A stretch of DNA of 64,000 nucleotides. It comes from Bidens hawaiensis. Its lineage: Eukaryota; Streptophyta; Magnoliopsida; Asterales; Asteraceae. The notes beneath the pieces were generated by a model. The model did no database searches, was not told the origin of the DNA, and was given only the letters and a program-made list of their open reading frames with translations. The stretch covers positions 214,535-278,534 of the forward strand of contig JAIQDT010004237.1 in the NCBI GenBank assembly GCA_021521415.1, written 5' to 3'. Of this stretch, positions 34,695-43,699 are shown piece after piece; position 1 is the first letter of the stretch, and the number at the start of each line of letters is the position of its first letter. The translations under genes were made by a program, and so were the position numbers.

Positions 34695-35310
34695 ATATTT
34701 CTGTTACGAGTCCAGTCTCATCGGATTCGGATAAGTTGTCCGAATCGGGTAAGACAAAAGAGAAGGTGGTGTTACCCACTAGTGGAGAAAAAGATAAAAC
34801 TTCTAAAAAGAGTACTCCACTCAACCCGTACGTCCCACCTTATGTGAGACGAACGGCCGGTAACACTGCCTCGACATCCAAAACAACCTTCAAAAAGAAA
34901 ATGGATTACAGGTGTTGTTTTAGATGTAATAAGTTAGGACATCTTGTTGCAGATTGTCCTCTGACGCCTAAATTCAGAGGCGTGAGGCCTATTAAAACTG
35001 AGCACAAGGCTAATGGTAAGTTTAATACTGTTAAAAATGAAAACCCTTTAAAATTCCGAAATGTAACTAATTCAGGTTTTCACAGAAACAAACCTCAGTT
35101 TAACAATGCTAATCACCAAACTGTAAGATATAATACTTTCAACACACATAGGTTTGGAAGGTCTCACTCTCAATTCCCAATGAGATATCCTACTAGGACT
35201 GACAAGAATTATCCAAATGCTAACTTTGGAAAGCAGAAGTACGGGATGTATAGATCCAAGACCAATTGGTCTTGGGTCCCTAGATTCTAATCATTTGCTT
35301 TATTGTGCAG
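34131..35310 (+). other. Predicted Copia-B gag-pol intron (1180 bp)
   Basis: Donor GAG|GTAAGT at 34130/34131 on a gag codon boundary. Acceptor TATTGTGCAG| ends at 35310 on a pol codon boundary, with CTAAT at 35287-35291 as branch-point candidate. Removing it fuses Gag (through zinc knuckle 1) to Pol in frame and skips the frame break and gag stop. Matches Copia-A in phase, context and position. Confidence 0.62.
34610..35290 (+). CDS. gag: Copia-B Gag extension with second zinc knuckle
   Basis: Open in the -1 frame relative to gag from 34610 (no ATG; the first alternative start is GTG 34691). It is Ser/Thr-rich at first, then carries a zinc knuckle CFRCNKLGHLVADC at about 34918-34959 and a basic Asn/Arg-rich tail ending ...WSWVPRF. 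In Copia-A the equivalent segment is in frame with gag. Here a frame break near 34610-34640 disconnects it, unless ribosomal frameshifting occurs. The stop TAA at 35288 overlaps the branch-point-like CTAAT of the predicted intron. The whole segment lies in that intron. It is probably an RNA-binding tail of the unspliced Gag. Confidence 0.7.
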   Translation, partial: SSSDSSNQGYDSEPSVSSGETSSPVSSVNISVTSPVSSDSDKLSESGKTKEKVVLPTSGEKDKTSKKSTPLNPYVPPYVRRTAGNTASTSKTTFKKKMDYRCCFRCNKLGHLVADCPLTPKFRGVRPIKTEHKANGKFNTVKNENPLKFRNVTNSGFHRNKPQFNNANHQTVRYNTFNTHRFGRSHSQFPMRYPTRTDKNYPNANFGKQKYGMYRSKTNWSWVPRF

Positions 35311-38300
35311 GAACAGTTGAACAGGGCTGCCCACAGTCTTTGGATTGTAGATAGCGGCTGTTCCCGGCACATGACGGGCAACAAATACTTGTTGCACGAC
35401 TTAAAACCTGTTCAAGGAGTGAGAGTTAGTTTTGCTGGTGAAAGTGGAGGAAGAATTACTGGAAGAGGAACGGTGTCCAATGGGAAGATGACACTTGAGA
35501 ATGTGAATTTTGTGGAGGAGCTGAAGCACAATCTGCTGAGTGTGTCGCAGATTTGTGATAAGGAGTATACTGTTCACTTCACGAAGAATGAGGCGATCGT
35601 GTTGAAGCCTGGTTTTCAGATACCAGACGAGTGGATAGTGATGAAAGCTCCACGTGATACAAATACTTATGTGATGGATATGAGGTCTACTGAAATGGCC
35701 ACGGGTGAATCATGTTTAATGACAAAATCAAGCGAATCAGAATCCGAACTATGGCACAGGAGAATGGGGCACATTCATCTTCGAAAGATGAACCACATTG
35801 TCAAAAATGGGCTTGTGATGGGCGTTCCCTTGAAAAGTTTTAACTTTGAAGACAAATGTATTGCTTGCAAGAAGGGAAAGCAACACAAGAAATCCCATCT
35901 CACCAAGAAGGTCAACTCAATTGCCAGTACTCTAGAACTGCTTCACATGGATCTCTTCGGTCCTGTGAATGTACAAAGTCTAGGAGGTACTTCTTACTGC
36001 TTGGTGATCACTGATGACTACTCGCGATATTCGTGGGTATATTTTCTGAAATCGAAAGATGAGACGGCTCAAATGGTGAAGAATTTGATTACTAAAGTTG
36101 AGAACGTCATGAGTAAAACAGTTAAGTTCATCAGAAGTGACAATGGGACGGAGTTCAAGAACTTTGAAATGGAGATCTTCTGTCTTCAGAAAGGAATTGA
36201 ACATCAATACAGCGCTCCGTATACTCCGCAACAGAATGGGGTGGCTGAAAGGAAGAACCGAACTTTAATTGAAGGGGCCAAGACTATGCTGGCAGATTCG
36301 AAGCTTCCTGTGATGTTCTGGGCTGAAGCGGTTGCTACAGCCTGCTATGTTCTGAATAGAGTGTTAACCGTTAAGAGACTTGGTAAAACTTGCTACGAGC
36401 TTATGCATGGAAGGAAGCCCAACTTGAGTGGTCTTGAACCATTCGGGTCCCCTTGTTCGATCTTGAAGACAAACTCTAAATTTGGTGAAGTAGCCGATGA
36501 AGGAATCTTAGTCGGTTATGTTGTTGGTACACCCAACAGGAGTGTCTTCAATACTTCGACTTGCAAGGTGGAGGTGGTGTGTAACACTGACATCACAAGT
36601 TACCAACCGCCAAAACCTAGCAATGGACCTGCTGAGCTTTTCGACTATGTTAAGCTTTTTAAGTCGTTTAACGTACCGGATTTGGAGATTTCTGAAGAAG
36701 AAGAAAGAGCTGCGACGAAGATGATACTCGATGAGGAAGAAAATTTATTACAAAGACAGCTGATTGATAAGTGTCAACCTTCCTCATCAAACACTGTCGG
36801 TACCCCTGCTGCCTCAACTGAAGAAGAATTTATCAATCCTTTTCACTCTCAGCATGAAACAACCATTGATGAGATCTCTTCTAATTTGGAAGATAATTTG
36901 CATGTCGGTTTTGTTCCGACCACGAGAATTCATAAAGATCACCCTTTGGATAATGTGATTGGTGATGTGTCCTCAGGTGTACAAACGAGAAGTAGCTTGA
37001 ATGAACATACCTGTGTTTATACAAGCATTAAGGAGACAGGAATAATCGATGAATGCCTGTATACCTGTTTTATAAGCCAGATTGAACCGAAAAATTATCA
37101 AATGGCTTTAAAGGATAGCTCGTGGGTCGAGGCCATGCAAGAAGAGTTGGCTCAATTCGAGAAGATGGAAGTTTGGACTTTGGTTGAAAAACCAAAGAAT
37201 GTGCATGCGATAGGCACAAAATGGGTGTTCAAGTGCAAGAGAGATGATAAGGGGATCATTATAAGAAACAAGGCGAGGCTTGTCGTGAAAGGTTTTAATC
37301 AACAAGAGGGGATTGATTATAACGAAGTGTTTGCTCCTGTCGCCAGGTTGGAAGCCATAAGATTGTTCTTGGCGTTTGCTGCTCATGAAAAGATGAAGGT
37401 ATTTCAGCTAGATGTGAAGAGTGCGTTTTTGAATGGGATAATTGATGAGGTTGTGTATGTTGAGCAACCTCCGGGTTTTCCTGACCCAGACTATCCAGAT
37501 CACGTGTACAGGTTGAGCAAGGCGTTGTATGGATTACATCAGGCACCTCGTGCCTGGTATGCAACTTTATCAGATTACTTGCTCGAGAATGGTTTTGAAA
37601 GAGGGAAAATTGATAGCACGTTGTTCTTCAAAAGAGATGGAAGCGACATCCTGCTGGTTCAAGTCTACGTGGATGACATAATATTTGCTGCATCAAAAGT
37701 CTCCATGTGTCAGGAGTTTGAAGCTGTCATGAAGAAAAGGTTTGAAATGAGTGCTATGGGTGAACTAACTTTCTTTCTAGGATTGCAGGTTGATCAGAGG
37801 AAGGACGGGATGTTCATTCATCAAACGAAGTATGTTCATGATGTGCTCAAGCGCTTCAAGATGGAGGATAGTTCTCCATATGATACTCCAATCTGCGTCA
37901 ATCACAAATTGGGTGCTGAAGTAGACGGTGATGCAGATGTGGACCCAACTCAATATCGGGCGATAATAGGTTCTTTAATGTACTTAACTGCATCTAGGCC
38001 TGATATAATGTTTGCTGTTTGTCTTTGTGCACGTTTTCAGGCAAATCCAAAAGAATCTCATTTGAAAGGTGCAAAGAGGATACTGCGGTATCTCAAGGGC
38101 AAGCCGAAGCTGGGGTTGTGGTACCCGAGAGGAGGAGACTTGGAGCTGGTCGCTTACACAGACTCTGATTATGGAGGGTGCAATCAGAGTCGGAAGTCAA
38201 CAACTGGAGGATGTCAGTTTCTTGGTGGAAGATTGGTGTCGTGGCAATGCAAGAAGCAGACTTCAGTCGCAATCTCAACCTGTGAGGCAGAATACATGGC

Positions 38301-38613
38301 TGCATCCAACTGCTGCTCTCAGGTTCTTTGGATACAACAACAACTGCGCGACTATGGTCTGAATTTCTTACTTACTCCTATTTGCATTTATAACACCGCG
38401 GCTATCTCAGTAACTAACAATCCCGTGAAACATAGTAAAACTAAACACATTGACATACGTCATCATTTCATACGGGATTGTGCTGAGAAGAAACTGATAA
38501 TTCTTGAAAAGGTGGATACGCTTGATAATTTCGCTGATTTATACACTAAAGCGTTTGAGAAATCCAGATTTCAAAACCTTATTGAACTGAATGGGATGAT
38601 CAATCCCGAGTAA
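35311..38613 (+). CDS. pol: Copia-B Pol (protease, integrase, RT, RNase H)
   Basis: Open from 35284; the first GTG is 35305 and there is no suitable ATG. I start it at the predicted exon boundary. Counting from 35305, protease VDSGCSRHMTG has its catalytic Asp at about 16. Integrase HHCC runs about 151-195 (WHRRMGH... CIACKKGK). DDE residues are at about 215 (MDLFGP), 279 (RSDNGTEF) and 317 (NGVAERKNR). RT runs from about 625 with YVDD at about 789-792. RNase H has D at about 951 (TDSDYGG) and E at about 993 (CEAEYMAA). The third acidic position reads ICIYNTAAI, with Tyr 1029 replacing the usual Asp, so RNase H is probably impaired. Otherwise full length, in the Copia order PR-INT-RT-RH. Expression as Gag-Pol is proposed to need splicing. 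Confidence 0.93.
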   Translation, partial: EQLNRAAHSLWIVDSGCSRHMTGNKYLLHDLKPVQGVRVSFAGESGGRITGRGTVSNGKMTLENVNFVEELKHNLLSVSQICDKEYTVHFTKNEAIVLKPGFQIPDEWIVMKAPRDTNTYVMDMRSTEMATGESCLMTKSSESESELWHRRMGHIHLRKMNHIVKNGLVMGVPLKSFNFEDKCIACKKGKQHKKSHLTKKVNSIASTLELLHMDLFGPVNVQSLGGTSYCLVITDDYSRYSWVYFLKSKDETAQMVKNLITKVENVMSKTVKFIRSDNGTEFKNFEMEIFCLQKGIEHQYSAPYTPQQNGVAERKNRTLIEGAKTMLADSKLPVMFWAEAVATACYVLNRVLTVKRLGKTCYELMHGRKPNLSGLEPFGSPCSILKTNSKFGEVADEGILVGYVVGTPNRSVFNTSTCKVEVVCNTDITSYQPPKPSNGPAELFDYVKLFKSFNVPDLEISEEEERAATKMILDEEENLLQRQLIDKCQPSSSNTVGTPAASTEEEFINPFHSQHETTIDEISSNLEDNLHVGFVPTTRIHKDHPLDNVIGDVSSGVQTRSSLNEHTCVYTSIKETGIIDECLYTCFISQIEPKNYQMALKDSSWVEAMQEELAQFEKMEVWTLVEKPKNVHAIGTKWVFKCKRDDKGIIIRNKARLVVKGFNQQEGIDYNEVFAPVARLEAIRLFLAFAAHEKMKVFQLDVKSAFLNGIIDEVVYVEQPPGFPDPDYPDHVYRLSKALYGLHQAPRAWYATLSDYLLENGFERGKIDSTLFFKRDGSDILLVQVYVDDIIFAASKVSMCQEFEAVMKKRFEMSAMGELTFFLGLQVDQRKDGMFIHQTKYVHDVLKRFKMEDSSPYDTPICVNHKLGAEVDGDADVDPTQYRAIIGSLMYLTASRPDIMFAVCLCARFQANPKESHLKGAKRILRYLKGKPKLGLWYPRGGDLELVAYTDSDYGGCNQSRKSTTGGCQFLGGRLVSWQCKKQTSVAISTCEAEYMAASNCCSQVLWIQQQLRDYGLNFLLTPICIYNTAAISVTNNPVKHSKTKHIDIRHHFIRDCAEKKLIILEKVDTLDNFADLYTKAFEKSRFQNLIELNGMINPE

Positions 38614-38662
38614 CCATGCTTTTCTTGTGTTATTTAAAAAAAAAAAAAAAAACGTCACTAAT

Positions 38663-38792
38663 CGCTTAAAAATATGTCGGTTACATCAGTTTGAAGGACT
38701 TGTCTTCGGATATGTTTTGGTCCTCATTTTCTACTTGTAGATTTTGAGGATAGCCATTAACCAGATTACTGATAGTGACCGGGGCGGTTTAT
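38663..38792 (+). repeat. Copia-B conserved module, copy 1
   Basis: Begins CGCTTAAAAATATGTCGG and ends GTGACCGGGGCGGTT. Contains GAAGGACTTGTC, TATGTTTTGGTC and GATAGCCATTAACC. Homologous to the Copia-A modules. Confidence 0.65.
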
Positions 38793-38812
38793 GATGAATT
38801 TTTTCATTCTTT

Positions 38813-38937
38813 CGCTTAAAATTAGTCGATCATACTTAGTTAGAAGGACACATACTAGTATGTGGTCGGTCCAGCTGATCCATTGGATCTTCGGGATAGC
38901 CGTTTACATGAAGACTTTGTTTTGGTCGGGGCGATTA
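38813..38937 (+). repeat. Copia-B conserved module, copy 2
   Basis: Begins CGCTTAAAATTAGTCG and ends GGTCGGGGCGATTA. Contains GAAGGACACATAC, GTCGGTCC and GATAGCCGTTTAC. Confidence 0.65.
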
Positions 38938-39968
38938 ATGTTAAAATTTTTTTAAGGGAAATGAAATTATTTTTCAAGTCTGTTACTTCGTAAGAAGTTC
39001 GTTAGCTATGTTAAACGGAAAATTGATCCAACCTTGGAAAATGATAGTATACTAATTCTGTGTGCTTAGCTAGTGAAGTTATTAGGCTTAAAAGGCTTTA
39101 GGACAGTCATTGTATGTCATGGTAACTTTTTATGGTGCGTAAAAGTAGATGTGATACAAACTAAATTTACTTGATTTTACGTGGAAACTCCTTAAGAGTT
39201 TTGCGTGTCTTCATATATATCTTTCCGAATGATAGGCAGAAAAGCGATTACCCAGTCATACACGAGCCCATGTGTGTTCTGATTCCCGTGAAGATAGCAT
39301 TTCAAGATACTGCAGTGATCCAGATTCGGGACTTGCAGTTAATTTCTACTTTGAAGTCTATATTTGTTCAAAAAAAAAAAAAAAAAAATATTTGAAGTTA
39401 TTAAAACATTTTAGAGATGACGAAATATCAAGACTTCTCAATCTAAGAGTAAGAAGAAGAACGGGAAACAGATGAAGAGTATTTACAGTTTAATCAGACA
39501 CTATGGGTCGAAGTCAATTCGGGGTGACTTGGGGAAAGCCAAATACGCTTTGAGGATAGATAGGAGGCATCAATATTTCTGAGTTGTTGCCCACTTAAAT
39601 TTTGAGGCATAATTGAACCTAACTCGTATCACAGAAACGATGAAAACCATCTTAAGTATATTACCTGCTTACAACCTGTCTCTATATGTCATAATACAGC
39701 TAAACACGGATCTATGTGACAGTCACGTAGTTAGTATGATTCCTGTTCGGATCTTTTCTAAAACGTAGCAGTCCCTATCGAGACTGAAATTTGATCCCTT
39801 ATGCTTTAAATTTTTAAGTTTTTGTACTTATATAGTTTTATGATTTTTAACTGGTTACTTAGAATTGATCAAGTTATTTAATTCTTAAAGGAAAATTTAT
39901 AACTTAATTGACAACTGTTAAAATTTTAAGGGTTAAATTTTGAAATTTTAGGCGATGTTGTTGAACAG

Positions 39969-40757
39969 GCGAAGTTGTGAATAACTTCGCCTAGGCGAAG
40001 TTATCCGTAACTTCGCCTGTACAACAGATCCCCTATATAAGGGATACTTAAGGTCAAACTGTTCATCAGTTTTTTCGAAATCCAGTGAACTTATTCACAA
40101 TTATCCGGCGAACATATATCTGTTCCGGCGAACTTGTTCTTTCAACCTTTTACGTGTTATTTATTCCGATTTTCACACCGATCAAAGGTTCGAGATGTTG
40201 TTTTAACATATATTACAAGTTCCTTCATGCTAATCAAGGGTCGTTTCGACCCGGTTATTAACCTCGAACCATCGGTTTTGAAACCGATTTTCATAACCTG
40301 TGTTTTTACGTGTTGAACACTATACTGATCGTCAACATGTCCTTAAAACTTGTGGTTAAGAGTTCTTAATCGTCTAAACTAGCCGAATCATCAACTGCAC
40401 GTTGTTCCATGAATCTCACTGTCGCCGATTCAGATTCAGGCGAAGTTAGGGTTTAGGCGAAGTTATCCGTAACTTCGCCTGGAGCTTAAGTTCGCCTGAG
40501 GCGAAGTTATCCGTAACTTCGCCCGAAGCTTAAGTTCGCCTGAGGCGAAGTTATCCGTAACTTCGCCTGAAACTTAAATTCGCCTGAGGCGATGTTGTGA
40601 TGAGGCGAAGTTAACATTATCTTCGCCTAGATCATTTTACTTATTATTAATTAGACGAACTTAAAGCTGAAGCGAAGTTGTTCCCAACTTCGCCTCAACT
40701 TTAACTTCGCCTATACAGAGTTTATCACAACTTCGCTCATGGTAACAAAGCGAACTT
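39969..40757. repeat. GCGAAGTT motif array upstream of Copia-B ORF4
   Basis: About 19 copies of GCGAAGTT, AACTTCGC or close variants, in both orientations. Several form near-perfect inverted pairs around a TATCCG(T) centre (40458, 40501 and 40543 regions), which could fold as hairpins. The array is densest at 40438-40720. It is not in pol or ORF4 coding sequence. Confidence 0.85.
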
Positions 40758-40778
40758 GTGCTATGTCTTTGTGTCGTT

Positions 40779-40801
40779 CTAACTTGGTTAGTTTGTTGCA
40801 G
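40779..40801 (+). promoter_or_regulatory. Predicted 3' splice site for Copia-B ORF4
   Basis: CTAAC (40779-40783), T-rich stretch and TTGTTGCAG (ending 40801), two bases before the ORF4 ATG. Copia-A has the same arrangement. The donor is not settled: the gag donor would leave the Gag frame to hit a stop just after the join, and TCT|GTAAGT in the LTR (31929) is an alternative with no clear Copia-A counterpart. Confidence 0.5.
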
Positions 40802-40803
40802 AT

Positions 40804-43638
40804 ATGGCTGCGATAGCGGGTGCTGGAGGTGCAGGAGGAGACGACGGTGATAACCAACGTCAATTTTTCCCGGGTCACAATATGTACATCACTCTTGACC
40901 CGGAGGCGAGCGGTGTGGACGACTACCGCGAGATTATCACTTTCCTCCTGCGCTCGAGGATCTTTCATGCGATCACAAACACTCTGCCGATATCTCTGCC
41001 GAATATCGAAGATTTCTGGCAGACGGTAGAATATGATTGCCATATTGAGCCCCCGGTCATGAGAGCGACGGTGAACAATCAACAAGTTCAGTTCAATTCT
41101 GAACAGATCCGGGTGGCATTACAGTTTGGTGAGGCGACTCGAGACGATCCTACAGAGTTCGTAGCTCCTTTTTGTGATGGAGCATTTCTTCGAATGGGCT
41201 ACTCTGGTCCATTAGGAGATACCCAGAGGAGGAAGGGTTTCCTTCTAGACCAGTGGCGCTTCCTCATGCACGTTATGATCGTGTGCATGTCGGGGAGGAA
41301 GGCGGGCACAGATGGTATGGGTGCGACCATGCAGTCTGCCATGACTGCACTGACCTATAACAAGCGTTATAGCTTCAGTCAAATGGTCTTTTATGAGATA
41401 GACAGACAAAGACGGGCGATGTCCCGGGAGCGGTTCTTAATGTACCCACGGTTCATCCAGATGATATTGAACCATGTCGCTCCGGCTCTACCTCAGAGAC
41501 GCCCGATTAGGTACGTGGAATCGGTGAGCAAACGTATCTTTGCTCAATGCCGCACGTCAAGTGCGAGGAGCAATCCTGAACGTCGTCCCAGGCATACTCC
41601 ACTATTTGGGTTTTTAATCAACCCAGAGTATGTTCCTGCCGGTGGGGACGAGTTCAGAGATCCTCAACCGCAACAGGCAAGAGCAACTCAAGCTGTACCT
41701 GCTCCTGCTGTGCCTGTTGTATCAACTGCTGAGGATATAGACCTTGACGCTGTTTTTGGAGGTCAAGATTATTTTGACATGGATCAAGTTGAAGAGGTGC
41801 AAGTCTCAGCTGCACAGGGTTCGGGTGTGAGTGCTACTAGAGCAGCTACGTCGATGGCTGACTCATATTTGGATGAGATTATGGATGAGGGGAGACGGTT
41901 GATGGTGTCTCGAGAAAGAATGTTTGGGAAAAGAAAGAGAACGGAGGATGATGATGAGTCGGAAGAAGAAGAAGACATACATAAGCTGATTAGAAGATCA
42001 AGACGGGAGAGGACAGGTGCTGGCATGGGAGCTGGAGAGACTTCAAGGACTGTACGATTTGCTTCGGCCGCACTGTCTGGTATGTCCATTGTTCCTTCTT
42101 CTGTACAGGTGACGAGTACAAGCGCTGCGGATGTTTCCGTAGTGGCTACATCAACGGCTGGCATTCCATCCACCGCTACCATCCAGACGTCGATTACGGA
42201 GATCGTGTCACTACCACCTCCAACGCTTACTCAATCAGTGGTAGCTGCTCGTTTTGTGGAGTCAACGGTCGTTACTGCTGCAGGGTTATCAGGTATGGTA
42301 CCACCTGCGGTTACGCCTGCTTCTGGAGTCTCGCCTTCGCCAATGTCAGATTCAGAGAGGATAGCTTCACTAGAGCGGATCGTGGCAGAACAATCGATGA
42401 CTATTCAAAGCCTAGTGGAAGCAAATCAACTACAGGCATCCCTCCTGGTTGAGCATGGGAAAATCACAGATGCCTTGAAGGAGTTCTTGGCATCTCAGGG
42501 GGAGATGAGCTGTAAGGGCGACGAGCTCAGAACGAAGAAGAGGAATGACCGAGACGATGATCCCAATGCATCGAAAGATGCAGGTGGTGAGCTGCCAAGA
42601 ACTTCTGAAGCTCTTGGTACTTCCACAGCTGAGGGGGAGTCTACTGACGTGGCTGGTGGTTCTGGTGATGATGTGGTGTTAGTTGAAGATGATGTGATTG
42701 ATGTGCTGAAGGAGCTTGATGATGACATGTTCAGTGATGAGGTGTTGTTCGATGAAGATGTGCTGCCGAGTGATATGATTGAGAAGATCGGTGAGCAGAT
42801 TGTGATTGAGAGTGGAATAGAAGAGGGGGAGATAGTAGAAGAAGGAGTTGAACACGAGATCCCTGATGTAGAGAAAGCCGATGTGAGTGCTGAGATGGAT
42901 GAGATTGAGTGGGAGGAGCAGCCTAGGTGGAAGGAAGGCTGTGCTCATTGGTTTATCAAGACCAAGAAGCCTGCTGTTCCAGCCATGTTCAAGAAGAGTT
43001 ATAACATCAAAGGCTATGCTGAGTCGAAGAAGGGAATCATCTGTTGGATATATGATGATCAGATCAAGTTGTTTGTGGTAAAGCGTTATGATGGTATTCA
43101 ATACTTCAAGAGAATGTTGAGATCTCTCAATACGTTGCCGGAATGCGAGGTGAAGGATTTGGCCAGGTTGGGCCTGATAAACAGAAGTGACAACAATATG
43201 GCAAGAATGATTGAGAAGATTGTGTGGAAAGAAGGCATAAAAGATAAAAAGTTTGAACTATTAAAGCCACAAAAGGGAAAGCTCGTGGAGGATACAGAGA
43301 GGGGATTGAGAGCAGATGGCAAGCCATGGATGGTGATGAAGTACAAACCGATCCGATGCATCAAGGAGGTTCCAATGAAGACTATGCCTCAAGATGTGTT
43401 GATGAATCTAAAATGGTGGTACGTAGACTGCCAGACTGCTGAAGCCGTGATGGAAGATGAAGACGAACAAGAAGTGCTGAGGGTGTATGACCCGATGCAT
43501 CTTGTTAACTTATCGAAAGCTGATTTGCAAGCGTTGAATGAAAAGAAGATATTCTATATTCCTGCTTGGAAGGATGAAGCAAGGAAATATCAGCGAGTAG
43601 TCACGGTGTGTGTGAGAGAAGGAGTGCACGCTTAAAGA
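40804..43638 (+). CDS. Copia-B ORF4, nuclear-type two-domain protein of unknown function
   Basis: About 943 codons, fully open, ATG right after a splice acceptor. The N-terminal domain (about residues 35-225) ends RERFLMYPRFIQMILN; the corresponding Copia-A block is FLMYPRFLQMI. A variable, acidic and Ser/Thr-rich middle carries the basic cluster GKRKR (about 375) and RRSRRER (about 400), a likely nuclear localisation signal. A heptad region lies at about 515-560. The C-terminal domain (about 700-943) contains CWIYDDQIKLFVVKRYDGIQYF, DVLMNLKWWYVDCQTAEAV-like and VYDPMHLVNLSKADL blocks with counterparts in Copia-A. There is no signal peptide, transmembrane segment or enzyme motif. It occupies the position of the Sirevirus env-like ORF but does not look like an envelope. 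Function unknown; a nucleic-acid-binding regulator is my hypothesis. Confidence 0.85.
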
Positions 43639-43688
43639 TACAGGATTACGAGACAAGAGCTGAAAGATCAAGATATGAAGCTACTGCC

Positions 43689-43699
43689 AAGGGGGAGTC
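43689..43699 (+). promoter_or_regulatory. Copia-B polypurine tract
   Basis: AAGGGGGAGTC directly before the right LTR. Confidence 0.88.

Larger units (their letters stand above)
38614..39968 (+). other. Copia-B conserved non-coding block between pol and ORF4
   Basis: No ORF is supported. After an A-run (38634-38652) come two tandem modules, then blocks at about 39018-39290 and 39490-39800 that align with Copia-A by eye over long stretches (for example TGATCCAACCTTGGAAAATG, AGAAAAGCGATTACCCAG, GGGAAAGCCAAATACG). An island at about 39315-39338 (GTGATCCAGATTCGGGACTT) matches the 3' end of the Copia-A LTR. A-run at about 39370-39388. Confidence 0.65.

Noticed and set aside
34691..35290. Independent small gene with a zinc knuckle between gag and pol
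   Set aside because: The same segment in Copia-A is continuous with gag; there is no ATG and it lies in the predicted intron.
39969..40757. CRISPR-like repeat array
   Set aside because: Units are 8-10 bp, in both orientations, irregularly spaced, without unique spacers, and in a plant retrotransposon.
40804..43638. ORF4 as a viral envelope gene
   Set aside because: Position suggests it, but there is no signal peptide, hydrophobic membrane segment or Cys-rich ectodomain in either copy; an NLS-like cluster points elsewhere.
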